Positions 19,491-30,935 of a stretch of 64,000 nt of DNA are shown here, one piece after another. The notes below the pieces were generated by a model. The model did no database searches. It saw nothing but the letters and a program-made list of their open reading frames with translations, and was not told the DNA's origin. This DNA is from Crotophaga sulcirostris. Taxonomy: Eukaryota; Chordata; Aves; Cuculiformes; Crotophagidae. The DNA lies in the NCBI GenBank assembly GCA_013397455.1, contig VYZB01000342.1:556946-620945 (forward strand). The letters are read 5' to 3'. Positions within the stretch are counted from its first letter, which is position 1; each line of letters opens with the position of its first letter. The position numbers and the translations under genes were made by a program.

Positions 19491-22409
19491 GCATAGAAGC
19501 CTTGTTCCCTTGAACAACTTTTTGGAATGATTCCACTGGAACGTCACCTGACAATACAGGTCATTAAGGGAAGCCCTTGGCTTTTAACACTCTATCTCCA
19601 TCACATGAATTAGACAGAGACCTCTAATCCACGTTCTGCTGCATAGCAAGTCCCTGTGTCCTTCCTCCAAAGGGGTAAGCACTCATGACAGTACATAAAA
19701 CTAACAAAATGTAAGCAAGACAAAATAAATAGGTCGCCTCAGTCTCTTTGATGAGGTACAATGTCATGAAGGCTGGCGTATATTTAAAAAATAAATGGTT
19801 GCTGACCACAAACCACTCATAAGCATTTGTGATTTAATGACTGTCACTAAAATGCAATTGACACTGAAAGGGTGAACTGTGAAGAATCTAAACTACATAA
19901 AACAGCTTCTACAGAGCTATTCTGCTGAGTAGATTGTCTGTGTATTATCTTTGAAACCTAATTCTATGGTTCCTCTAACTCATTCTCACAATACGGCAGT
20001 TCTGCGGTTACTTATATTCCAATCTCTGTAGAGCTGATGCTGCCTGCATTAAAGGCTGCTTCTAAAATGACAGAAGTCATCTGCTGTAACATCAACAACC
20101 CTTAAAAACCCAAGATGAATCTTCCAGGAGCTGAAAGCCAAATTACTGCAAGAGATTGAATTCCCAGGAGTGACGGTGTGATAGTTTTCTTCATTACATC
20201 AAAGAATTGAAGACACAAAGTTTGCGGTTGAAAATCATATTTCAGGACTAGAGTCCTTCACAGCCGCATTATGTCCATCTCTGTGTAAAAGAAAGGTAAA
20301 CCTGGACTTTGATGGAATGCAAAGAGAAACATTTTATTACAGAAATGGATCAGAATCCATAAACCAATACTGAGGTGTTGATGTATTTATATAGCAGTCT
20401 CCCCCATTCAAATCAGAAACTTTTCTATCTGAGCAGCAAAATTCTGAAGGATTGGACAGTTTTTTTATGAAGTCTGAGTTATTGCTATGAAATGCCTTTT
20501 ACAAAATAATAAAACCATCATTATAAAATTTAAGAAATGGTAACAAGTCATGTATTCGAGGGACATTTATTATAAAGCCCAGGTCTCTAGGACTCAGGTA
20601 AGTAAGAGCAAACACACAGTACATGTGTATATATCTCTCTCTATCTATATTTACCCTCTCATTAATTAATCACGATATTATATCGCAATTACCCATACAT
20701 GTGACTTTCAGGAGTTTACACAGACAAAAAAGAGCCTTCTGGGTTTTTGTTGTTGTTGTTGTACAGGGATCAGCCTGCACATTTAAGCAGTGCATTCTCT
20801 GTTCCACCAGAAATGCTCAGCATGTGAGTGACACACAGACCCTGTAACCAGAGCTGTCTGGCTGCCGTTCCCAACACCAGTCAGTGCCTACTTAGCACCT
20901 CCGTGTCTGGAATGGCAACGGAGCCTCCTTCTATGCAAGACGCACGCTTACCTGAAGCAGTACATTTCTTAACTGGAAATCCAATGTCACCAGCAGTTAT
21001 CTCAGAGTCAGTTTCTCTGCTAGACCGAGGCCTGTTTAAAAGCTCTACAGGACATAAAAAATGTCATTGATTTTTCTCTCTTTGGCTCTCAGTCAATTTG
21101 AAAGTCAGCATAATTCAATATCTTTCTACTAGTTCCATTAGCAAAGAAAGGAATCCATACTTCAATCTATGCTGCCTTATTGGAAAAAGTAATTTAATTT
21201 TACATCTGAAAGTGTGCCAACTTCAGCATAAAACCACACACAGTATACATCAAATTTAATTTATAAATTCTGTATTTTGTCAAGCCAGAATGAGATGCTG
21301 TCTAAAATCAATGAGAGCGTCTAAACTTGCTTTGAAGATATTTACATACATTCCTTTTATTTCAGGTATTTTATGTTCCAGTCAGAGTTTCTGATGATTT
21401 TTCTCCTTACTATAAAATGTAATGACATAGTATCTTGAAAAGTTCATGTTGCAGAAAACCTTGTTAAAGTAGGTATGCTTTGCCCCTAAAAGTTCAGATG
21501 TATCATTTACTTACCACTGATTTGTCTCCTATTTTTTTCACACTGTTAAAAATAAACCTTCATTGGTACTTCCCTTAGCCTGAAGAGACACACCGGACAA
21601 ATTTGATGTGTCTAGAAATAAAATTTAAATAACAGTCGCCCAATGCAGAGCATCTACTTTATTTCAGCTCAGATTAATGTGCTGAAGTCCTCTGCTTAGT
21701 AGTCTAAAAGAAAACTGCATTGTACTGCTATAGTTAATGACTTGATTTCAAACAAATGAAATGAAATGCTGCACAGCAGCACATACCACTCTCTTCATTT
21801 GTATCTCTGCTACAGATCATCATTAAGGCAAACAAATGTAAAATGACTTCTTTAAAAAAGGGTGAAGACAATGAAACTGCAGTGCCCATTCAAACGAACA
21901 GCTTTCAGTAACCCGGCACAAAGCTGGTGCCGAATAATTGTGCTTGCATTGTAATATTTGCCTTTTTATATCAATGAGAAAAAAAAATGAAAGCTGCAGG
22001 CCAGGATTTTCAAGTGACGTTTGATCACTTAACTTCTTTCAACCCATTGAACAAATATCAAATACAAGGCAAAACACACCCCAGAAGATTGATGACCACT
22101 GAGTCAGCAGAGAATGTTCTCTCGCTCCCTTCTCACTCCTGTGAAACGCAGTTCATCATACAAATGGCTTGCGTGTTTATGCCAGATGTACGATTAGATA
22201 ATTAGTCATTCGAGTCCTGGATGTCAACTCTTTTGTGATACAAAATTTATTCCAAATGCACCATTTATAATCAGTTGACTTGCAAAAGCGTTCTGGTGTT
22301 ATACACCAATACATCTTATGATGTACAGCCAAATACCTGCCTCTGCGCAGTTAACGTCTTCTGTTTCTGCTGTAGCAATACCCTGCCTGATCTCAGCCCT
22401 TCCAATGAC

Positions 22410-22490
22410 TTAATTTTTGGTCTGAAAAACAGGGAAAATGATACTGACCTTTGGAAAGCAATTTCAACTCTAATGATGAAAGTACCAAGA
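22410..22490 (+). repeat. tail of an ancient MIR/CORE-like SINE
   Basis: The segment reads CAGGGAAAATGATACTGACC, then TTTGGAAAGCAATTTCAACT, then AATGATGAAAGT. It parallels the amniote SINE tail 'aaatggggataatgatactgacc ... tttgtaaagcgctttgagatc ... tgatgaaaagt'. It is a diverged copy in the same orientation as the one near 15.8 kb. Confidence 0.5.
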
Positions 22491-24299
22491 AAGGCTGATA
22501 TTACTAATTAACCCTAAATCAGAGACAGAACAAGAGTGCACCAATTCACCTGCACTCATCACCAGCAAGTACTGCTGCTCTTTCACCTGCTTTCTCTTGA
22601 GCACAACATACAAGATAACCAAATTAAAAGCAAACATGAAAAGACTATACAGTACCTCCAACAATAATTTTACAGATAAACATATAACTATAAATAGATT
22701 CAAATATTACAGAGCAGGGCAAATTAAAGAATTTCTTGGAACCTCAGTTCCAAAATTACTGACACTGATGCAGACAGAATAAACTGTCAGAGAGATATAT
22801 GGGGCTCTACTATCAGAGTGTGCACCCTTTCAAAGGAATAAAGCTTTACTTACTTTGGAAAGATCACATCCTAATTCCCACTGTTACTTGTCCTTTGCAG
22901 AACTGCAAAGGATATTGGTGGGTTTAGGGGTTTAGGTTTTTTTCTTTAAAGGATAATCAAAATGTTTTAGCTATTAGGTTTCACATTAAAGTCCCTAATG
23001 CATTCTGTTCTACTGAGCCACATAGTTATTTCAGTCATTCTTAATAAATAACAGTTGCCAGTAGTAGTTAAGCCAACAGATCTGAATTATTTATAGTGTT
23101 GAGGAACAGAACAGCAGATAAAATGCATTAGGGCTTTCACTTGTTCTTGCCTGAACGACACAATGGTAGCCTTCAGATGTTTTTCCACAGGCTGTGAAAT
23201 ATTCTGCTTCCAACCCTGGTTTAAAAGATTTCCTAAAGAGACAACAGCCAAACCTACTGCTATCCATCTTCAATAATCACATTCATGAAGTGCAGGTAAG
23301 AGGGAGTCTCTAAAATACAGTACATTATGTTAAAAAAAAGGAGGAAAAAAGCACTGACTTTTGATTGAACAGGTCCCATTCAAACTGTTATTTGGTATCA
23401 TTAACCAGAATGTATTTATTTAGATGTTATTTAGCATGGCTCTAGAGCTTCCAGTTAATGATCTAAAAGCATCTCATAGTGTTAAAATCAATCTTTCTCT
23501 TCTCCTTTGCCTACAATCACTCCTCCCTTCAGCTGGAAAAAAGCACCGATACCTTAATTTTACAGTGACAAATCCAACTTCACATTCAAGGGTAGAACAT
23601 AGAAATCCCAAGTCCTATCTCTCCTTTACACCGCTTTTTTAAGAGACCACATCACGAAACACTGAACACTCAAAAAACAACAGGGACAGAAATTATCTTG
23701 ACAATACTTCACAAATTAAGTTAGACACAGTGGTTGAGTTTATGGCTTAAAAGATGCATTGAAATAGCTGTCTTGATTGACTGATGGGATAATGTGTCTC
23801 TGCTGAGCTACATCTGGGGGAACATCTTGCTTTCCCACCTTGTACTGACATCACAGGGGACTGCACCGATGTGAAATTCACTACACACAATCAATTCACA
23901 AGGAGAACCGTGCCCACTAACCACAATGAGAGATTTCCACTCAAATGCTGCAGAGAGAAGAACTGGGGGAGTAGTTGTAGCAACACATAAGCTTAAACTA
24001 AACAGTTTTCCTTTTATAGTCCACCTTCCGCTTTGTGTATGGATCTATTTACAGTAGGAAATACTGCAAATTGTAGCATCTCTAAAGAGTAAAAGAGAAG
24101 GAAAAAAGCCCCAAACCTGGAGACGTAAAAAACCAAATAAACCTCCTTTCCTCCAAATACAAAAGAAATAGCAGGGGAAATACCATTTCCAGGCCACGTC
24201 AGGTCATTAAGGTATCTGAAACTGGCTCCATCACATGTCAGACTGTGGGAATAAGCCATAGTATCCAACCCATCAGGCAGGCTGGAGTGACACGGATCT

Positions 24300-24560
24300 C
24301 TGTGCTTCCCCACCCCCCTCTCCCTTGGCTTAGCTTCCCTACTCTCCCGGATCAGAGGCTTATTTAAAAGCTGCGCTCTGATTTTACTGGGACAGTTGTA
24401 TTGAAGATGCCATATGTCACAGGAGTGACCATGCTCAAAAGATGTAGAATATGGCTTTTGCTTTGGGTAACGCAGGTCCCGAGCCTGCGTAACACCCAGC
24501 TTGCCTGCAGTAGGCGTCTATATATAGCTCTTTTTGCGCACAAAGGCTATATGAATTGAT
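24300..24560. promoter_or_regulatory. candidate intronic regulatory element with TATA/MEF2-type site
   Basis: Within AT-rich intron this segment keeps several CpGs. It contains CTATATATAG at 24518-24527, a perfect fit to the MEF2 consensus YTA(A/T)4TAR that also reads as a TATA box, a CATATG E-box near 24411, and an inverted repeat at 24470-24490. The role is inferred from motifs only. Confidence 0.3.
24470..24490. repeat. short inverted repeat with CpG-containing arms
   Basis: ACGCAGG (24470-24476) and CCTGCGT (24484-24490) are perfect reverse complements with a 7-base loop. Outer bases GGGTA and AACACCC extend the symmetry imperfectly. Confidence 0.7.
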
Positions 24561-27241
24561 TCTCAACAAGCTGAGGATTTCAAACAAGTCTGCAGTGCTG
24601 TAGCCTCTCTCTCATTCTGAAAGGTACAGTGAATTATTTAAAACTTGGGAAACATGCCCTAAAATTATCTCCAGTACCACTGAAAACCAGATCTGCCTGC
24701 ACATTCCAATCACTGTTATAAGGTCAACTGAAAATAAGTGCTATCACCTTTTGTAGCTATGACATTACAAAGTAAATCCTGCAAGATTATAGACACTGAT
24801 TCTCTACCATGGACTTTGCAACGCGACACAAATCCTACCAGCCTATTCACCAAAAACGGGGGCTTTTTTATGCAAAAGAATTAGCATTTTAATAAAATCT
24901 TATTTGTTCCATTTTATTTTGTCTGAGCAATGCTGGATTAACACACTGAATCCACCCACCTCAGAGACAACGATGCCATCCCCAGTAATACTGGCTCTGC
25001 CACTGATAATGGCCATGAAAAATGAAAGAAACAAAGAGGCCTCTGCAAGGCACAGTTCTGGACTGAGGGCAGCAGTAAACTAGAACAGCAATAATGTAAT
25101 TACAAAAGAGCAAATTCAGGAAGAGCCAAGGAAGTGAAGACAAAATATCAGTATGTTTTCTCCGTCGGAACAGAGAATTCCATGGAAGAGTTCAGAAAGA
25201 CCTTGAGAAGAACCATGAGAGCGTGAGAATTTATAACTGTGAATAAAGCAGCAAATGTGTAAAAAAAAAAAATCTGTATTCTAAACCCACACTGAAAAAT
25301 AGCAATGAATTATTTTTGTTGGATTTAGCTGTGAAAAACTGCTAATAGCATGCAATTGGATCTATCAGAAGTACAGTCAGGCAGCACGAAGACTGCCTCA
25401 AGGGCAGATAGTTTTCAAATAAAAATACAGGTGGTGCACTTGCATGAGTGAGCTTTTTAATGATGCATGGATTCAACATAAAAGACCCAACTGTGATTGG
25501 TTAGATTGAAAATAATATACCGAGAAAAGAAAAAGATTAGAAACACCAGCTGAGCTCGAAGATAACATAGGAAAACTTACTGTTAAAGGAAGATTTAAGT
25601 TATAATAACGCAGTAGTCGTAAATTGGAAGAGGTAACATGATAGGAGACAGCAGTGCTTCCAGTTCTGCATCTGACAAATGACACTTCTGCCAGCAAACC
25701 ATTTAATCTCTACACATCCATCCATCGAAGTGTCAAATAGGTTTATTGCCCTAAAACTTTAGAAGAGTACTGTGACATTTAATTCATTAATACCTAGAAA
25801 CCATGTTTTAATCCTTGGACAGAAGGTGCTCGGAAAGGACACCATATTAAAAACTAAGTCTAGCTAATAAAATATTATTGTATTTACTATAGTGAACACC
25901 TCACCTCTCTCTCCTGTTTCAGTTCCTGGGCTCCATAGCACTTCATGACTTCCTCATTTTGTTGTCTCAGGTCAGTGGAATGAGAGCTGTGGTCACAAAC
26001 CAGGAACATCAGTGCTGTCTGTGGGATGGACTATTAGCAGGTGCTCCCGTAATACACAGAGAATATAAGAAGAATCCTACTTCATCTATGTAGTCACAGA
26101 TATTATTCTGAAATATTATGCTAACAAGTACTGGAAAAAGCCAATGGAAAACTACAGGGGATAAGAAAGGGTAATCTAGGTCCAAATCTTTCCTGAAGTT
26201 ACCAAGAACGAGAAGAAGTTAGGGGTTTACTTTGGCATGAGCTGAAGACATAAAAACCTTCCAGAAATGCAAGTGAAGCACTGTGCGTAACTAAATTCAT
26301 CCATTCCCTCTAGTGGGGGGGAGATGACACACAAACTCCAAACTTCCAAAAATCTTACAAGTGTAAAATATTGTAGAATTTTATATGTGCATAAACAAGG
26401 CATGTTGAGTCCTACAGTCTGTAAGGGTTAGCTATATTCATTAGCTCTGCTCTTCTATTCCAAAATTAAAATCCTAATTCTAATGAGATTAATAAATGGT
26501 ACCAATATGAAATAAGGAGGAATGCAAAGGCAGCAATAGGAACTCCTCGGGGATCAGGGAAATGAAAAAAGTATAATGTGTTAAAGCTTTGTTATAAAAC
26601 AATAATGGACTGGTGACAAAAATCTCATCCTTTCATCAAAACTCTGTGTTTTCTAATATTCAGCCTACTCTTTGTGATCAGGGCTGGCTATGTAATCATC
26701 AGCCATCCACGTTTTTGCTGAAATCATGCATTTGATTTATAGATTTTTATAAGTACCAAAGACAGCGAGAAAATCAATTAATTTCCAATTAAAGTACAGC
26801 AAGGGTTGAGCCTTAGCACCAATACACTTTCATATGGGCTGGATGGCAGTCAAAGTGCTTATGACAATAAAATAGAGACATAAACTCAAGTAACCACCAC
26901 ACAAAGGGAAAACTATGCACACAAGAATGCAAATCCACCTCATTCTGCCATTCAAAGCCAAGACAGATCACGCGCTCTTACCGCCAAGGACAGCTGGTGG
27001 CAAGAGGTCTGAAAAATCCAATAAGGAAAACTGCCCAGGTGCCTTGTTTAGAGCTATTTATTAATTCTTGATATTTAGCACAGCTTGTCAAGAATAACGC
27101 AGTATTGCACAATTCTTCATGAGTCTCTTCTGCCTTTTAGCTATGAGTCACCATTATATTAAGAAAAAGTGAGCTTATTTTAGACAACACAGAAGGGTAA
27201 ATTACACATTTTCTTAAGGTTCCTGATCCAGGGGGCTACAT

Positions 27242-27249
27242 TTTTTTAT

Positions 27250-27280
<31 letters not shown>

Positions 27281-27282
27281 TG

Positions 27283-27314
<32 letters not shown>

Positions 27315-27330
27315 TATATGTATATAAATA
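27242..27330. repeat. compound (T)n-(TA)n-(TG/CA)n microsatellite
   Basis: A T-rich run leads into about 12 uninterrupted TA units, then GT/TA and CA/TA blocks. Positions 27280-27299 (GTGTATATATATATATACAC) form a perfect 20-bp palindrome. This is typical slippage-prone, length-variable sequence. Confidence 0.95.
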
Positions 27331-28426
27331 ACTTCAATGTCTCCTTCCTCTCATCTGCCTCTCTTTTTTTTTAAACATAAACTACAAAAATTTCATTACC
27401 CTTCACTAGGCGGCATCACAGGAAACAATGCAGCCCTGGACATGAGGGAAAGGGGTTTCTGCATTTCATGGAAGACTTTGTATGTCTCCTACCCCCCCTC
27501 TCTTTCAGGAATGACTTAAAGGAACAAAGGAATATTCCTTCAGTATTCTTCCTCCTGCAAAATGTATTGCCCCAATCTACCCAGCAAGAAGGAAAATTGA
27601 AAAATTGCGAACAAATATTAGCATTTATAGCAATTTCTTAAATATAGATCCAGTCTTGTTAGAAAGAAAATGTCTGTTTTGATAGCAATCTTCATTTAAA
27701 CTTAAAAAGGAGGAACATGCGTGCCCTTTTTAGTATGTGTTGGGTTTAATATGATCTCATTTGAAAACAATAGTGAATCTCACTGATTTCAACATCTCTG
27801 TGATCAACACCTCTCTGACATTTAGCAGCAATTATGAAAGATTTGCCATGCAGAGAACAACAATGTACAATCAGACATGTCTGAGTAACTCTTCAGGTTT
27901 AGATCACTGCAAAACCTTACCAAAAAAAGAAAGAAAGAATGATTGATATTAATTTGCATACTTGCTACTACAATAATTAAAGACATCTTTCTTATAAAGT
28001 CAATATCTCAGGCATTTCATTCATAAGGGAGATTGACAGGCTGATATATTTTACTTTCAAGTGAGAAAGTATTTCTCTTTCATTGCAGCTACTCTGGAAT
28101 TATTAAAGGAAAACAGAGAGAAAGACTGGTAAGAGAAAGAAATAGTGAGTAACATCCAGTCAGGACTGCAAATATTTCTGCATCCTACAGCACCACAGCC
28201 TTTGACATGGGACAAAGATGGTAGAAATAATCAGAAGTTTCCTCCTCTCTATCCTTTCCATCAGTTACCTCTTTACCCTTGCACATCCCACTCCCTGAGC
28301 TCAGGCACAAGCAATGTAAACTGACTCCTCAGACCACACCTTGGCTTTGTGTGGCCCAAGTGTGATGAGCTGACAGTTACCAGAGAAGACCTCCCAACAT
28401 TTCTTTGGCAATCCTTCAGGACAAAC

Positions 28427-28453
28427 TATTTACAATTTACAATTTACAATTTT
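28427..28453. repeat. short TTTACAA tandem run at the end of a CR1 copy
   Basis: About three and a half copies of the 7-mer TTTACAA directly adjoin the CR1 fragment. They lie on the side where the CR1 3' terminus should be if the element reads on the minus strand. CR1 elements end in short tandem repeats, so this is probably the element's terminal repeat. Confidence 0.7.
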
Positions 28454-28555
28454 AACCAGGTTGGAAGAGACCTCTGAGACCATCAAGTCCAACCTATAAG
28501 CCAACACTAACACCAACTCATCACCTAAACCATGGCACTGAGTGCCTCATCCAAT
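28454..28555 (-). mobile_element. CR1 LINE, 5'-truncated 3' end
   Basis: The plus strand reads CCAGGTTGGAAGAGACCTCT followed by GAGACCATCAAGTCCAACCT and AAACCATGGCACTGAGTGCC. This is the reverse complement of the well-known avian CR1 3' region, of the CR1-J/E-like type common in birds. Only about 100 bp remain, as expected from the usual 5' truncation. Confidence 0.88.
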
Positions 28556-30404
28556 CAATTTCCTCCAAAAGGAAAGGTGAAAGTGCAGAAAAAGACAAGA
28601 AATGGGAAAGGGTCAGGAAACAGAGAAAAAAAAAAAGACCTGGATGTATGACAGGATGTTCTAATAATATATATTTCCTTCAAAGTTTCACTGTCAGAAA
28701 TAAAATGCCTGTTGAAGCACAGTATTTTAAGAAATCTAAAGCAGCAACCAATTTAATAAAAAAAAAAAGGCAAACTGATTTCTCACTACATGTATTTAGG
28801 ATTATGTTGTTTCCTGATGAAAACCTCAGTAAGTGGGAGTACTCAGGGAGACACTTGGATTTACATAAATTTGAGACAGAAAAAGGCTGTTAGACAGAGT
28901 TCATTGCACTGCATGGTTGGGATTGAGTCTTCCAGTGGAAGTTCCAGCAGCCTCCAGACAGACACAGCGCTCAGTCTCAGGCCAAAGGCATAATAACTTC
29001 AGAATACGTTCTTAAAGCCATTCACCTGCCCTCACCTTTACACCATTAGCACAATATTTCAAAGTTGTTCATGCATAATATGTAAACTCTAAGTTATGAT
29101 TTTACCTTGCTTTTAAAGAAATAAAACATACATGAGCCTATTCTATCACTGTCACATAAATTTTACATACGGCTCCATGCCATTTCTGGTAATCTGATTT
29201 TTACCCCTCTTTAAAAGGGAACAGTACACGTATCACAGTGACACTCAGCAGTTAATACCATTCAGTACAAAACTACACAAAATTTAAAAAATGGACGTGT
29301 AATTTATTTAATAGCTCTGCTAGACTCAACTCGATACAGTGCATCATCATGCAGTGGAACGGGTAAATAAGCACTTGTGATTTTCCCCCATTATGGTCAG
29401 TAAATTCAAACATTAGTAACTCTTTTATAAGCAACGTCATCTGCTAAAGACCCAGGTGACCCCTAAGCCACTCACCACAAGGTACAGGGATTCTCAGCTT
29501 GGCAAATGCAGAAGAGACTTAAAAGAATCATCCATTTGCTTTTTTTGGCAAAAAAAACCCCAGTGCTCCACGATCAATTTCTGTGCATAAGAGATCCAGG
29601 ATAGAAATAGCAAGGGCCACGCACGACAATGCTTGTTGGAAAGAGTTTTCTAAAAGAACAGAGAGCAACTGGCAGAACAAAATTCAAACATGCACCGCAA
29701 TTTTCTCATCAAGGTGACTCCTTTGCAAGGCGAGTTCTTTCAGCCATTCCTGTACTTTTACTGGTTATAATTTAACTTCCTTTTGTGAGGCAGGGGGGAA
29801 AGAGAGACATTGGGATTTTAAGAGAAAAACGTAAGATCAAAGTATGAAGAATCTGGAGGCAGTAATAAAAAAAACAACAGATGGCTAAAGAGTGAATGCA
29901 CGCCCCAGTTCACTTCTGGGCCCCTGGTACCATTCCTAAGCCAACGACGTCAGCACAGCCCCTCCAGTGAATTCCAGCCCTGCGAACACTCCAGGGCCAC
30001 GCGTTATCCTCCGTGTGCTGAGGATGAGATGCCTTGCACAGGCAGTGGTTACTCACCAAAAGAGCACTCAAGCTGCAGCCATTCTGTACATGCACACATC
30101 CTATAATGCCTACTGGATTCAAGGATAATGTCTGGTTTCTGGTTTTTTTTTCCTTCAACCAGCTAACAGCCAAACCACTTCAGCTGCAATAAAAGATGTT
30201 TGTTTTAAAAATACAAATGTGAGAAGGAAGCAATCATAGAGCAATGAGAATGATCAAAAGTTTAGAAAATGTTACCTGTGACTAAATGATGATGCATAAG
30301 GAAACAGGATAATTCACATAGGAAACAATGAGGCAGACAAAGACATTATATTGTTTTCTGTGCTAATAAGGAAGCGATAAATATTGTTGAAAAAAATTAA
30401 CAGG

Positions 30405-30647
30405 AGAGATCTGGATTAGGCAGTAAGAAAAACTTTCCACCGGTAACTAAAACTACAAAGAACTGGAATAACCTGCATAAGGAGGTTGCGGGATCTCCAC
30501 TGCTAGAAATTTAGAGAGGAGGTCAGAAAAGGACCCTCTCAGAATGTGGTTCAGATTTAGCTAGTTCTACCTTGAGGTAGAAAGATGGACTAAGTGACCT
30601 CCTGAGCTGCTTTTCAGCCCTATTTTCTACAGTTTTTCTATTCTATT
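30405..30647 (+). mobile_element. ancient CR1/L3-like LINE 3' fragment
   Basis: In plus orientation the order of blocks matches CR1 3' sequence: GGATTAGGCAGTAAGAAAAA (gga-cattagg-a-gaaattt), AACTGGAATAACCTGCATAA (ggaacaggctgcccag), GAGGTTGCGGGATCTCCACT, TAGAAAGATGGACTAAGTGA (ggttggactagatgacct), CCTCCTGAGC, and a terminal TTTTTCTATTCTATT. It is highly diverged, which indicates an old insertion. Confidence 0.78.
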
Positions 30648-30859
30648 AAAAACGTGTGAAATTTCCCTTAGCTCTTTTCCTTAAGAGGAAGGAGGGTAAT
30701 TCGAGAGACACAGCATCTCCAGAGCATAGCCCTTATTAATTAACCTCATAACGTAACCCGCAGTAACATTGTGCGGTGTTGTGTACCCCCGCCAGTGCCT
30801 GTCCTACATAAGAGTGTCTTCTGGCTATGGAATGTAGAGCTTGATCACAAAGATACTGG

Positions 30860-30935
30860 GGTGTCCTAACTCTCTCTGAAATCAATGGGAATTTAGGCAG
30901 CTAATTAAGAATTGCAATCAGGCCCTTGGTCCAAA
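30860..30935 (+). repeat. possible ancient amniote repeat remnant
   Basis: TCTGAAATCAATGGGAATTT followed some 35 bases later by AATCAGGCCCTTGG resembles an old amniote repeat body (ttcaatgggag... ggatcaggccc). It lies just beyond the CR1-like fragment. Assignment by eye is weak. Confidence 0.35.

Larger units (their letters stand above)
18029..27241 (-). other. PPM1E: PPM1E intron 1, segment from the gap to the TA microsatellite
   Basis: Mostly AT-rich unique sequence. Exceptions are the GC-rich patch at 18890-19490 with its 49-bp duplication, a SINE remnant near 22410-22490, a (GTT)n run near 20748-20762, and a CpG-bearing element near 24300-24560. No coding exon was recognised on either strand. 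Confidence 0.82.

Noticed and set aside
22200..22230. ATTCGAGTCCTGG as a tRNA T-arm
   Set aside because: No matching acceptor, D or anticodon arms around it.
30395..30660. Possible retroviral LTR
   Set aside because: The order of blocks matches a CR1-type 3' end; no LTR ends, primer-binding site or viral frames nearby.
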